A DNA stretch of 15,308 nt from Allomuricauda sp. (GCA_028289745.1 JANQOD010000322.1:1-15308); one strand, 5' to 3'. Shown: positions 1-8,540, counted from the stretch's first letter. The notes: generated from the sequence alone by a model not told the origin. A program made the numbers and translations.

Positions 1-861
1 AGGGCCGTGGCCCCCGGTCATCAATTCAATGAAAAGACCATTATGATGAAGGGGCGGTACCTCAATCAAGAAGATATTGCCAAGAAGACCAAATATGCGG
101 TCATAGGCAGGTTGGTAGAACAAGACCTTTTCGGCGCAGTCGACGCCATTGGCAAATACATCGATATCGGGGGAAGTGCATTTAAGGTCATTGGGGTCTT
201 TCAAGATGACGGGGGCGATAACGAAGAGCGATATATTTACTTACCCTATACCACCAGACAGTTGATCGAAAAGAACACAGACAAGATCGATCAAATCATT
301 CTTGGCTTCAAACCAGAGATAGGATATGCAGGGGCAATGGCTTTTGAGACAAGTCTAGAAAAGTTTCTGAAGGAGAAAAAGTATATAAGCCCTGAAGACC
401 AAAATGGGCTTTTTATCAGAAATGTGGCCGACCAACTAAAACAAAACCAGCAGTTTGCCAATGTATTGGGCATTATTGCATCCGTTTTTGCCTTGGGCAC
501 CTTGGTGGCAGGTATCATAGGGATCAGTAATATCATGGTTTTTGTGGTAAAAGAACGTACCAAAGAAATTGGTATTCGAAAGGCCTTGGGAGCTACACCG
601 GCTTCTGTCATTGGATCTATTTTATTGGAATCTGTTTTTATTACCACGGCGTTCGGTTATATAGGCATGTTGATCGGTCTGGTCGTATTACAATCGATCG
701 GCACCAGTCTTGAGGATTTCTTCATCAAGAATCCGTATATCAACACAGGTCTTGCCATTATCGCCACGGTTTTTTTGATCCTCTTCGGAGCCTTGGCCGG
801 TTATATTCCCGCGAGACGCGCGGCAAGAATCAAGCCCATAGTGGCATTAAGGGACGAATAA
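1..861 (+). CDS. ABC transporter permease, MacB/FtsX family (5' partial)
   Basis: This is the C-terminal 286 residues of an inner-membrane permease; the reading frame is open to the first base, so the gene starts upstream of the window. Visible residues from about 1 to 140 are the end of a MacB-type periplasmic core domain. They are followed by three hydrophobic segments (about 155-182, 205-227 and 245-270). The cytoplasmic signature KERTKEIGIRKALGATP begins at visible residue 184 and is typical of the FtsX/MacB family. In this family a dimer of permeases works with a separate or fused ATPase and transmits mechanical movement to a periplasmic adaptor rather than importing solute. The next permease starts one base after this stop codon, so the two are translationally coupled and probably form a heterodimer (inference). 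No ATPase gene is visible. The transported substrate cannot be told from sequence. Confidence 0.93.
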   Translation, partial: RAVAPGHQFNEKTIMMKGRYLNQEDIAKKTKYAVIGRLVEQDLFGAVDAIGKYIDIGGSAFKVIGVFQDDGGDNEERYIYLPYTTRQLIEKNTDKIDQIILGFKPEIGYAGAMAFETSLEKFLKEKKYISPEDQNGLFIRNVADQLKQNQQFANVLGIIASVFALGTLVAGIIGISNIMVFVVKERTKEIGIRKALGATPASVIGSILLESVFITTAFGYIGMLIGLVVLQSIGTSLEDFFIKNPYINTGLAIIATVFLILFGALAGYIPARRAARIKPIVALRDE

Positions 862-862
862 G

Positions 863-2125
863 ATGAGATTGTTATTTGATAGAAATACCTGGCAAGAAAT
901 TTTCGGATCCATCCGAAAAAATAAAATACGCACCATAATTACCATCGTTGGGGTACTCTGGGGTATTTTTGTTTACATAGCCATGTCAGGTGCCGCTAAA
1001 GGAATGGACAACGGTTTTGAAAAATCTTTTGAAACAGTGGCCATGAACAGCCTTTTTGCTTGGGCGCAGAGTACCAGCAAGCCCTATTCAGGCTTCAAGA
1101 CTGGAAGACAATTACAGCTAAAACTTGGCGATGCTACTGTGCTTGAAAACCGAATCGCTGAAATTCAATATATCGCCCCTAGAAACGTAAAAGGGACTTT
1201 CGGTTCTTCTCCGGCATCCATAACCCGGGGATTAAAATCGGGCAGCTATCCTGTTTATGGCGATTTTCCTGTTTTTACAAAAATCGCTACCAAAAAGATA
1301 TATCACGGTGGTCGTTTTATCAACGATGATGATATCGAACAAGCTCGAAAGGTGTGTGTGATCGGTGAGCGCAGCCAACAAGAATTGTTTGAAGAAGATG
1401 AAGACCCGATTGGGGGGTACATTCGAATTGATGGTATCTATTTTCAAGTGGTCGGGGTTCACAAATTTGTACAAACGGCACCCTTTGACTCAGATAGCGA
1501 CATTTTTATCCCTTTTACAACCTATCGAAGATTGTACAATTCTGGCGAAAATGTTGGCTGGTTCTCTATTGCCGCTTACGATGATGCCGATGTGGTTCAG
1601 GTTGAAGAAGATGTAAAATCGGTTCTCAAATCCATACACCGTGTAGATCCAACTGATGAAAGGGCATTTGGCACATTCAATTTGGGTGAAGTATTCAATA
1701 AAATTATGGGCTTCTCGAAGGGGTTGACCTTTATCTCATTGGTAGTGGGTATTGCCACCATTTTGGCCGGCATTATCGGTATCGGGGCCATTCTGTTGAT
1801 TTCGGTAAAAGAGCGAACCAAAGAATTGGGCGTGAGAAGGGCTTTGGGTGCCACCCCTGGAGAAGTGCGTACCTTGATAGTTTTGGAGTGCCTCTTTTTG
1901 ACATTGATTTCAGGAGTAATAGGAATCATCTTGGGTGCCGTGGTGCTAAAAATTGTCGATAATGCGACACAGGGCATTGATTTTCCATATACCAATCCAA
2001 CAGTGCCGATACCATTGGTGGTGGGGGCATTCATGTTGATGATGGTCTTAGGTGTGCTCATAGGGCTGATACCAGCGCAAAGGGCCGTCAGCATTCGACC
2101 AATCGATGCATTAAGAGAAGAATAG
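863..2125 (+). CDS. ABC transporter permease, MacB/FtsX family
   Basis: A 420-residue integral inner-membrane permease, complete. A cytoplasmic N-terminal helix with basic residues precedes TM1 (about 24-42), a large periplasmic MacB core domain (about 45-275) and three C-terminal TM segments (about 288-314, 335-365 and 380-410). The FtsX signature KERTKELGVRRALGATPGEV starts at residue 316, matching the same block in the preceding permease, so the two genes are paralogues, probably from an old tandem duplication. The ATG is one base after the upstream stop, with a purine-rich AAGG stretch about 10 bases before it. MacB proteins usually carry an N-terminal ATPase; this protein has none, so a separate ATPase is required. 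The downstream adaptor and TolC genes point to a MacAB-TolC-like exporter of antibiotics, peptides or lipids; the substrate is unknown. Confidence 0.95.
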   Translation: MRLLFDRNTWQEIFGSIRKNKIRTIITIVGVLWGIFVYIAMSGAAKGMDNGFEKSFETVAMNSLFAWAQSTSKPYSGFKTGRQLQLKLGDATVLENRIAEIQYIAPRNVKGTFGSSPASITRGLKSGSYPVYGDFPVFTKIATKKIYHGGRFINDDDIEQARKVCVIGERSQQELFEEDEDPIGGYIRIDGIYFQVVGVHKFVQTAPFDSDSDIFIPFTTYRRLYNSGENVGWFSIAAYDDADVVQVEEDVKSVLKSIHRVDPTDERAFGTFNLGEVFNKIMGFSKGLTFISLVVGIATILAGIIGIGAILLISVKERTKELGVRRALGATPGEVRTLIVLECLFLTLISGVIGIILGAVVLKIVDNATQGIDFPYTNPTVPIPLVVGAFMLMMVLGVLIGLIPAQRAVSIRPIDALREE

Positions 2126-2158
2126 CAAACCAGATATAAGAAACTAAATAATCAGAAA

Positions 2159-3301
2159 ATGAAGAAAATTCTAAAATGGGTAGGACTTGCAGTCTTGGTA
2201 ATCGGAGCCCTTTGGGCCGCATCTTTCTTTATCAGCTCAAACAGCAAGTCACCGATAGAATACGAAACCCATAACCCCTTTATTTCAAACATTGAAAAGA
2301 AGACTGTGGCCACGGGTAAGGTGATTCCCCAAGATGAGATTGAGATCAAGCCACAGATTTCAGGGATTATCGACAAGATATATAACGAAGAGGGAGATAA
2401 GGTAAAAACGGGTGATTTGATCGCCCTTATTAGGGTGGTCCCCAACGAACAGGCACTTTTTCAGGCAAGAGGCCGGGTAAACAACGCCAAAGTAGCCCTG
2501 AAAAACGCTGAAATTGAGTTTAATAGAAATAAAACCCTTTTTGACAGGGGCGTGGTTTCAAATCAAGATTTTTTAAACCTTCAATTACAATTTGAACAGG
2601 CAAAATTGGAATTGGAAAATGCCCAAAATGATTATCAGATAATCCTTAAGGGTTCTGCGGGCGGTTCTGCCAGTGCCAACACAAATATCCGAGCCACGGT
2701 TGACGGAACAATTTTGGAGATTCCGGTTGAAGAAGGCGATCAGGTCATTCAGAGCAATAATTTCAATGACGGTACCACCATTGCCACCATTGCCGATCTT
2801 GGCAAAATGATTTTTGAAGGGAAGGTCGATGAAGGCGAGGTTGGCAAGCTTGAGGTCGGCATGCCATTGAAAATAAGCCTGGGCGCGATTGAAGATAAAG
2901 AGTTTGACGCCACGCTTAAGTTCATAGCCCCCAAAGGGGTCGAAGAGGCAGGTGCCGTTCAATTCAAGATTGAAGGCGATGTCAATGTAGACGATGAATT
3001 TATGGTGCGGGCAGGCTATAGCGCCAATGCTTCACTGACATTGGAGAAAAAAGATAGCATTTTGGTGATTCCTGAAGCGTTGTTGCAGTTTGACAAGGAA
3101 ACAGACGAACCTTATGTTGAGGTGGCCACAGGGGAGCAGGAATTTGAAAGGCGTGATGTTGAAATCGGCATCTCTGACGGAATAAATGTTGAAATACTCT
3201 CTGGGCTGACCGAGGAAGACAACGTGAAGCAATGGAACAAAACTGAACCGATCAAAAAAGGCCTAGAAGAAGAGGGGGAAGATGAAGAATCTGATGAGTA
3301 G
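2159..3301 (+). CDS. MacA/HlyD-type periplasmic adaptor subunit of an efflux pump
   Basis: A 380-residue membrane-fusion (adaptor) protein that should link the inner-membrane ABC permeases to the outer-membrane TolC channel. Domains in order: a membrane anchor (about 8-26) without a lipobox; first half of the biotinyl-lipoyl domain (about 58-92, with the typical IKPQISGII and NEEGDKVKTGDLIA runs); an alpha-helical hairpin predicted as coiled coil (about 95-165, rich in alternating Q, A, L and E); second lipoyl half (about 178-215, TVDGTILEIPVEEGDQV); a beta-barrel domain (about 215-292); and a membrane-proximal domain (about 298-360). The tail (about 369-380) is almost purely acidic, which is not part of the usual family core. 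It lies 33 bases after the second permease and 42 bases before the TolC gene, so it is in the same operon. An RND pump adaptor is the alternative family reading, but the MacB permeases next door favour the ABC type. Confidence 0.94.
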   Translation: MKKILKWVGLAVLVIGALWAASFFISSNSKSPIEYETHNPFISNIEKKTVATGKVIPQDEIEIKPQISGIIDKIYNEEGDKVKTGDLIALIRVVPNEQALFQARGRVNNAKVALKNAEIEFNRNKTLFDRGVVSNQDFLNLQLQFEQAKLELENAQNDYQIILKGSAGGSASANTNIRATVDGTILEIPVEEGDQVIQSNNFNDGTTIATIADLGKMIFEGKVDEGEVGKLEVGMPLKISLGAIEDKEFDATLKFIAPKGVEEAGAVQFKIEGDVNVDDEFMVRAGYSANASLTLEKKDSILVIPEALLQFDKETDEPYVEVATGEQEFERRDVEIGISDGINVEILSGLTEEDNVKQWNKTEPIKKGLEEEGEDEESDE

Positions 3302-3343
3302 GCCACCAACAATAGCCAATTACCAACAAAAATCAAAAAACGA

Positions 3344-4711
3344 ATGAAAAATAAACTGACACTGTTGTTAGCATTGTTCGCCATATGCCTTGCTAACGCC
3401 CAGATGAAAAAATGGACACTTGAAGAATGTGTTACCTATGCGGTTGACAATAACTTGACCATAGAACAATTTGCACTCGATCTTGAAACTGCAAAAATTG
3501 ACAGGTCTGATGCAATAGGTAACTTGTTGCCAGGCCTAAACGGTAATGTAAGTGCATCAAGTAATACGGGTTTCTCGATTAACCCAACCACGAACCTACC
3601 TACCAATCAGACGCAAAATAATGTCAATGGTGGTTTAACGGCCAACATGAACCTTTTTGATGGCCTAAGAAATTTTAAACAATTGCAACGTGCCAAAATA
3701 AATGCACTTGCCAATCAATACAGATTAGAAGATTTAAAAGATGATATTAGGTTACAAGTTGCCAATGCGTATTTGCAGGTAGTTTCCAATATTGAGCAGG
3801 TAAAAGTATTCAAGGCCCAATATGCAGTGACTGAACAAGATTTACAACGTACCGGAGAATTGGTTGAATCTGGAGTTGTTCCCCGTGGAGACTTACTCGA
3901 AATTGAGGCCACTGCGGCGACCCAAGAGCAACAGATTATCAATGGTGAGAGCTTGGTCATCATTGCCAAGGTCAACCTTGCACAATTACTGCAGATAACC
4001 GATTATGAGAATTTTGACATTGCCGATGAAGATTTTGATGTACCCCCTTCTGCTATTATGAACAACTCGGCCAAGTCAATTTTTGCGAAGGCCATGGAGT
4101 TCAGAAACGATATCAAGTTTTCAGAAGCCAATGTTGATTTGGCCGAAAAGGACCTGGAAATCGCCAGAGGGGCTTATCTGCCAACCTTAGGGGCCTTTTT
4201 TAATTATGGTACGAGGTATTCTGACGTTGCGTTAATTCCAGTTGCAGGTTTAGACCCATCGGCTCCTCCAGAATTTTTTACTCCGAGCTTTAAGGACCAG
4301 CTTTGGATTTTTGATGGTATTTCTTACGGTGCCCAGTTAAACGTTCCTATTTTTAATGGGTGGAGTACCCGAAACAGCGTTAAGCGATCAAAAATTGCTC
4401 TAGAACGCACCAAGTTGCAATACGAACAAGATAAATTGGCCTTGGAGGCCGACATTCAGCAAGCCTATGTCGATGTGACAACGTTCAGCAAGGCGTACGA
4501 GGCGGCACAAAAAACCCTTGAGGCGAGAAGAACGGCCTATCAGTATGCCAAAGAGCGCTATGATGTGGGTCTAATGAACGCCTTCGACTTCCAACAGGCG
4601 CAGGCAAGGGTAGATAACGCCGAAGCAGACGTTATCAGAACCAAATACGATTATATTTTTAGGTTGAAGATTTTAGAATTCTTTTACGGTATTCCAATTA
4701 GCTTAGACTAA
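3344..4711 (+). CDS. TolC family outer-membrane efflux protein
   Basis: A 455-residue outer-membrane factor, the exit duct of the tripartite pump. It starts with a signal peptide (residues 1-19, cleavage expected after LANA, leaving Q20). The mature protein opens with the family-typical WTLEECVTYAVDNNLTI at about 24-40. Two OEP halves follow, each with long amphipathic helices that form the periplasmic alpha-barrel (for example about 105-200 and 340-455) and short beta segments for the membrane barrel. The first strand region is rich in N, S and T (about 62-90). The length is normal for the family. The start is chosen because the signal peptide begins at this ATG, in an A-rich leader. It is the last gene of the efflux operon and is followed at once by two strong hairpins. 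TolC paralogues are numerous in Bacteroidota, so the link to this pump rests on the operon. Confidence 0.95.
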   Translation: MKNKLTLLLALFAICLANAQMKKWTLEECVTYAVDNNLTIEQFALDLETAKIDRSDAIGNLLPGLNGNVSASSNTGFSINPTTNLPTNQTQNNVNGGLTANMNLFDGLRNFKQLQRAKINALANQYRLEDLKDDIRLQVANAYLQVVSNIEQVKVFKAQYAVTEQDLQRTGELVESGVVPRGDLLEIEATAATQEQQIINGESLVIIAKVNLAQLLQITDYENFDIADEDFDVPPSAIMNNSAKSIFAKAMEFRNDIKFSEANVDLAEKDLEIARGAYLPTLGAFFNYGTRYSDVALIPVAGLDPSAPPEFFTPSFKDQLWIFDGISYGAQLNVPIFNGWSTRNSVKRSKIALERTKLQYEQDKLALEADIQQAYVDVTTFSKAYEAAQKTLEARRTAYQYAKERYDVGLMNAFDFQQAQARVDNAEADVIRTKYDYIFRLKILEFFYGIPISLD

Positions 4712-4729
4712 GAATTATATTTTTCAGCT

Positions 4730-4771
4730 CCTCCCCTTGCTTTAGGGGAGGTGTTTTGGCAAAGCCAAAAC
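4730..4771 (+). terminator. Two tandem hairpins after the efflux operon; terminator and possible REP-like repeat
   Basis: Hairpin 1 pairs 4730-4737 with 4744-4751 (8 bp, arms CCTCCCCT / AGGGGAGG, 6-base loop). Hairpin 2 starts two bases later and pairs 4753-4760 with 4764-4771 (8 bp, arms GTTTTGGC / GCCAAAAC, loop AAA). A short T-run (4776-4779) follows. The position, 18 bases after the TolC stop and before the tsaB promoter box, fits transcription termination. The CTCCCC...GGGGAG core also resembles short intergenic palindromes that I recall as dispersed in flavobacterial genomes; that recollection is unchecked. The pairing is seen directly; the terminator function is inferred. Confidence 0.7.
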
Positions 4772-4796
4772 AGGGTTTTACTTTCCTTATTAAACA

Positions 4797-4804
4797 TATC
4801 TTTG
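4797..4804 (+). promoter_or_regulatory. Candidate -7 promoter box for tsaB
   Basis: TATCTTTG matches the Bacteroidota sigma-A -7 consensus TAnnTTTG exactly and ends four bases before the tsaB ATG. No clear TTG (-33) is seen at the usual distance. If used, transcription would begin at or next to the ATG, giving a nearly leaderless mRNA. Confidence 0.5.
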
Positions 4805-4808
4805 CCCA

Positions 4809-5486
4809 ATGGCAAGAATCCTGAATTTGGAAACTGCGACCACCAACTGTTCGGTCAGCATTGCGGACAAAGGCAACCTAGTGTGCTCAAAGGAAGAAAA
4901 TTCAGCGAACTACTCCCATTCAGAACAGCTTCATGTCTTTATCGAGCAGGCACTGCAAGAGGCTTCAATGGCCTTTTCAGATTTAGATGCCATCGCCGTC
5001 AGCAAAGGACCTGGCTCCTATACCGGTTTACGCATAGGGGTATCGGCGGCCAAAGGACTCTGTTTTTCTTTGGATGTGCCCTTGATTTCCATTCCGACCC
5101 TTAAAAGTATGGCAAGCCAACTCGATGTAAAAGAAGATGAAGTGATCGTTGCCATGTTGGATGCCCGTAGAATGGAAGTCTATTCGGCGGTATATGACCA
5201 CCATGGGATAGAAATCAGGGAAACAAGGGCAGAAGTGATCGATGAAGAGTCGTTCCGGGAGTTTTCAAAGCGCCCAAAAATACATTTGATCGGCAGTGGT
5301 GCAGAAAAATGCCGGGAAATACTGCCAAAAGATAGAAACTTCTTTTTTCATACAGGGGCTTTTCCTTCCTCAAAGGAAATGGCCACACTCTCCCATAAAA
5401 AATTTGAAATGGGGCAATTCGAAGATGTGGCCTATTTTGAACCTTATTATCTCAAAGATTTCATCTTACAGAAAAAGAAAACTTAG
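4809..5486 (+). CDS. tsaB: tRNA threonylcarbamoyladenosine biosynthesis protein TsaB
   Basis: A 225-residue cytoplasmic protein of the ASKHA fold. It is the non-catalytic partner that joins TsaD and TsaE to transfer the threonylcarbamoyl group to A37 of ANN-decoding tRNAs (t6A). The N-terminal phosphate-loop-like strand pair MARILNLETATTNCSVSI is typical, and the family hallmark KGPGSYTGLRIG is at residues 66-77. Length matches bacterial TsaB (about 230 residues), including a shortened C-terminal half that lacks the metal and substrate site of TsaD. The start is chosen because the family N-terminus fits this ATG, which follows a consensus-like -7 box by four bases. It is transcribed separately from the efflux operon. 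Its stop codon TAG overlaps the stop of the convergent mscS gene. The older name is YeaZ. Confidence 0.96.
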   Translation: MARILNLETATTNCSVSIADKGNLVCSKEENSANYSHSEQLHVFIEQALQEASMAFSDLDAIAVSKGPGSYTGLRIGVSAAKGLCFSLDVPLISIPTLKSMASQLDVKEDEVIVAMLDARRMEVYSAVYDHHGIEIRETRAEVIDEESFREFSKRPKIHLIGSGAEKCREILPKDRNFFFHTGAFPSSKEMATLSHKKFEMGQFEDVAYFEPYYLKDFILQKKKT

Positions 5487-6316
5487 TCATCGATTTGGTG
5501 TACCACCCGTTGTGGGAAGGGAATCTCGATACCTGCTTCGTCAAAACGAAGTTTAGACTGTTCAATAAGGTTGAACCGCGCAGGCCAAAACACTTCGTTG
5601 GGCGCCCAAAACCTTAGGGTTAGGTTTACCGAACTATCGCCCAAACTGTCTACATACACCTCTGGGGCGGGTTCTTTTAGAATACGCTCGTCGTTGGCAC
5701 AAATGTCCAATAAAATGTCTTTTGCCGTTTTTATGTTGGAGCCATACCCAATTCCTACCACATAGTTTTCCCTTCGTACAGGCTCGGCATTGTAGTTGAT
5801 GATGTTCCCATTGGCCAATTGCCCGTTGGGAATAATGGCGATTTGGTTGCCAAAAGTGTTCAATTTGGTATTGAAAATGGAAATTTCCTTTACGGCGCCG
5901 TCCACACCTTGGGCCGATATCCAATCCCCAACTCTGAAAGGCTTGAACAATAAAATAAGCACGCCCCCTGCGAAATTGGCCAGAGACCCTTGTAAGGCAA
6001 GACCTATGGCAAGGCCCGCAGCACCGACCATGGCGACCAAAGACGAGGTTTTGACCCCCAATTGGGTGACCACCAGAACGAGCAACAGCACTTTTAATGC
6101 AATTCTTATGAAGCTTTGCAAAAAAGATTCAAGGGCGGGGTCGTAGTCTTTCTTTTCAAAGAACTTTCGAACCAATCGGTTAATAAATTTAATGACCCAA
6201 AGCCCAACAATGAGAATTATTGTCGCCAATAAAAGATTGGGCAACAGGTTCCAGAACCAATCCAAGGCCCTTTCAATATGCTGTTCGTAGTCTTTTAGTT
6301 GTTCCATAGCAATCAT
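5483..6316 (-). CDS. mscS: Small-conductance mechanosensitive channel, MscS family
   Basis: A 277-residue inner-membrane channel, close to the length of E. coli MscS (286 residues), that opens under membrane tension to release osmolytes in hypo-osmotic shock. Three TM segments are visible: TM1 about 22-43, TM2 about 66-84 and the pore-lining TM3 about 90-127. TM3 carries the Gly/Ala-rich helix GAAGLAIGLALQGSLANFAG and runs into LFKPFRVGDWI, the entry of the cytoplasmic beta domain (about 128-180). The C-terminal alpha/beta domain ends in IEIPFPQRVVHQ, typical of the family. A second ATG at 6307 (MEQLK) is an equally plausible start and would shorten the protein by three residues. The gene is convergent with tsaB and overlaps its end by four bases. 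It lies 69 bases after the DUF255 gene on the same strand but has its own candidate promoter box. Confidence 0.95.
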   Translation of the reverse strand: MIAMEQLKDYEQHIERALDWFWNLLPNLLLATIILIVGLWVIKFINRLVRKFFEKKDYDPALESFLQSFIRIALKVLLLVLVVTQLGVKTSSLVAMVGAAGLAIGLALQGSLANFAGGVLILLFKPFRVGDWISAQGVDGAVKEISIFNTKLNTFGNQIAIIPNGQLANGNIINYNAEPVRRENYVVGIGYGSNIKTAKDILLDICANDERILKEPAPEVYVDSLGDSSVNLTLRFWAPNEVFWPARFNLIEQSKLRFDEAGIEIPFPQRVVHQIDD

Positions 6317-6353
6317 TTTTCATTGTGCCAACATAAGAAAATTAGCGGTGAAA

Positions 6354-6361
6354 CAAAGATA
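6354..6361 (-). promoter_or_regulatory. Candidate -7 promoter box for mscS
   Basis: On the minus strand this reads TATCTTTG, an exact TAnnTTTG match, identical to the box in front of tsaB and 37 bases before the mscS ATG. A good -33 TTG is not seen. It suggests mscS can be transcribed independently of the upstream DUF255 gene. Confidence 0.5.
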
Positions 6362-6385
6362 TTTGAATCAAAGAAATTGTTAACC

Positions 6386-8500
6386 TTATTGAAAAGATCG
6401 AATTTGCCGTAGCGCTTCAGGGGCAGTGGCGACAGGTAGCCTACAGGTACCCTCTATACAGACGTATACCAATGTTTCCCCTTCACTATACCTGTCTTTC
6501 AATAGCTCGATGGCACCTTCTCTTTCGGCCCCGACCAATATGCTATTGGGAATATAGCTTTTTGCAATTTCGGCACCCAAACGTTGATGCTCGCCACCGA
6601 TAATGGCGATCTCATAAAAATTATTGTTGCCGTACATCACCAAATGCAGCCAATTGGCAAAACTCTGGGTATTTTCCGCAAAATTATCCTGAACATTATT
6701 GACCATTTGACGAACTATGGCACCATAGGGTTCTTCATGGTAAAGCTTATGTAATTTCAATAGGTTTTTTGCCATTATCGAGTTCGATGAAGAAATTACA
6801 TTGTCATAGGTTTCGACCGAGCGTCTAATGAGCGAGGCATCTTCGTCTGAAGTGTAATAGAAAAGTTTGTTGTCTTTGTCTTGAAAATGTTCAATGGCAT
6901 AATCGGCCAAGCTTTTGGCCTCTTTCAACCAAGTTTCGTCAAAAGTGACCTCATACAAAGAAATATAAGCCTCTATTACTGTGGCGTAATCATCTAAAAA
7001 CCCATTGATGGTACTTTTACCTTCTTTATGGTTGCGATGAAGACCGCCATCGCTCTTGAACATATTTTCTTTTATGAACCTGGCATTCGTCAAGGCCGTA
7101 TTGAGGTATGCCTCATCGCCCAGATAGCGATAGGCATCGACCAGCCCTTGTAGCATCAGACCATTCCAAGAGGTCAGTATTTTGTCATCGAGACGGGGTT
7201 TTTCCCTTTTCTGGCGTGCTTCCTTCAATGTGGTCAAATCATTATCGATACGTTTTTTGAGTTCATCGCCTGAAATTCCGTGCTTTTCTGCAATTTCTTT
7301 AGATGATTTGTCACGTATCAGCACATAGTTGCCATGCTCCCAAAGGCCATAAGAGTTGATGTTGAAATAATCTTTGAAGACATCAAAATCATCTCCGAGC
7401 AATTGTTGCAGTTCCGTTTCCGTCCAAACATAGTAGGCTCCTTCTTCCAGCTCACCGTTTTCGTCAAGGCTGTCTGCATCTAATGAAGAATAGAATCCGC
7501 CGTTCTCATCGGCCAATTCCTCCTTTATAAAGGCAAAGGTCTCTTCAACCACTTTTTTGTACAGTTCATTTTTGGTGACGGCATAGGCCTTGGCATACAA
7601 ACTCGTCAATTGTCCATTGTCATACAGCATTTTTTCGAAATGGGGCACATGCCATTTCATATCGACCGAGTAACGCGAGAATCCGCCGCCCACATGGTCG
7701 AAGATACCACCATAGGCCATACGTGTAAGTGTGGTGTTGACATATTCCATCACTGAATCATCTTCATTGGCCGTGGCATAATGCAATAAAAAATCTAGGT
7801 TGTTGGGCATCATGAACTTGGGCGCCCTTTTATAGCCGCCCAAATAAGTGTCAAAGTATTTTGACCAATTGCCAATGGCATCGTTGAGCCGTGCTGCGGT
7901 AAAAAAATCACCCTCTTCTTTGTTTTCGATCAAATTGATGGCCTTGATGCCTCTTGCCAAATCATCGGCATAACCCTGTATCTTTTCGGGCTGGTTATTG
8001 TAGAGGTCAATGAGTTGGGCCAACGATTTCAACCAATTTTCTTTGGGCACATAAGTTGCTCCCCAAAATGGCCGTCCATCGGGCAATGCTACAATGTTCA
8101 ACGGCCAACCGCCATTGCCCGACATCATTTGAATGGCGTCCATATAGATTTGGTCGACATCGGGGCGTTCTTCACGGTCGATTTTGATATTGACAAAGCT
8201 TTCATTCATTAATTTGGCGACCTCTTCATCTTCGAAACACTCCCTTTCCATGACATGGCACCAATGGCAGGCCGCATAGCCAATACTGATAAGCAAAGGC
8301 TTGTTTTCTTTCTGGGCGCGTTCGAGCACTTTGGGTTTCCAGGGTTGCCAGTTCACGGGATTGTGCGCATGCTGTAGCAAATATGGACTCGTTTCATCGA
8401 TCAATGCATTGGTGTATTGGTGTCTCATCTCCTCCTTTTTTTGCGCACAGGCATTTAGCATAAACACGAAAAGCGTGCAAATAGTAAGATATTTTGCCAT
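6386..8500 (-). CDS. DUF255 / YyaL-type thioredoxin-domain lipoprotein
   Basis: A 704-residue protein of the YyaL/SPATA20 family: an N-terminal thioredoxin-like domain (about 30-190) followed by an alpha/alpha-barrel resembling six-hairpin glycosidases or cellobiose epimerases (about 200-640). Family motifs are clear: TSPYLLQHAHNPVNW near 38-52, the thioredoxin-type CHWC at C78-C81, and DREERPDVDQIYM about 25 residues later. The start at 8500 gives a lipoprotein signal with the lipobox LNAC (lipidated Cys18), so the mature protein should be membrane-anchored outside the cytoplasm. A longer frame opening at 8545 is rejected because it would run through the dodecin terminator. The biochemical activity of the family is not established; a disulfide or redox role is suggested by CxxC. 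No promoter was found between the upstream terminator and this ATG. Confidence 0.92.
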   Translation of the reverse strand: MAKYLTICTLFVFMLNACAQKKEEMRHQYTNALIDETSPYLLQHAHNPVNWQPWKPKVLERAQKENKPLLISIGYAACHWCHVMERECFEDEEVAKLMNESFVNIKIDREERPDVDQIYMDAIQMMSGNGGWPLNIVALPDGRPFWGATYVPKENWLKSLAQLIDLYNNQPEKIQGYADDLARGIKAINLIENKEEGDFFTAARLNDAIGNWSKYFDTYLGGYKRAPKFMMPNNLDFLLHYATANEDDSVMEYVNTTLTRMAYGGIFDHVGGGFSRYSVDMKWHVPHFEKMLYDNGQLTSLYAKAYAVTKNELYKKVVEETFAFIKEELADENGGFYSSLDADSLDENGELEEGAYYVWTETELQQLLGDDFDVFKDYFNINSYGLWEHGNYVLIRDKSSKEIAEKHGISGDELKKRIDNDLTTLKEARQKREKPRLDDKILTSWNGLMLQGLVDAYRYLGDEAYLNTALTNARFIKENMFKSDGGLHRNHKEGKSTINGFLDDYATVIEAYISLYEVTFDETWLKEAKSLADYAIEHFQDKDNKLFYYTSDEDASLIRRSVETYDNVISSSNSIMAKNLLKLHKLYHEEPYGAIVRQMVNNVQDNFAENTQSFANWLHLVMYGNNNFYEIAIIGGEHQRLGAEIAKSYIPNSILVGAEREGAIELLKDRYSEGETLVYVCIEGTCRLPVATAPEALRQIRSFQ

Positions 8501-8517
8501 AATGGTACCGAATGGTG

Positions 8518-8540
8518 AAAAAAAAACGCCCAAACGGGCG
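8518..8540 (-). terminator. Rho-independent terminator after dodecin
   Basis: On the minus strand a 5-bp GC-rich stem (CGCCC / GGGCG, 8536-8540 with 8527-8531) closes a GTTT loop and is followed at once by nine T residues (8526 down to 8518). It lies 22 bases after the dodecin stop and 17 bases before the ATG of the DUF255 gene. Confidence 0.85.

Noticed and set aside
7..9. GTG at base 7 as a start codon for the first permease
   Set aside because: The frame is open to base 1 and the protein lacks its N-terminal TM and most of its periplasmic domain, so the gene continues upstream.
1597..2094. Minus-strand open frame of 165 codons inside the second permease
   Set aside because: Composition is that of a reverse-complement shadow; the plus-strand frame has a complete recognised domain structure.
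4751..5104. Plus-strand open frame of 117 codons overlapping tsaB
   Set aside because: It begins inside the hairpins and runs out of frame through tsaB, with no recognisable domain; a shadow of tsaB.
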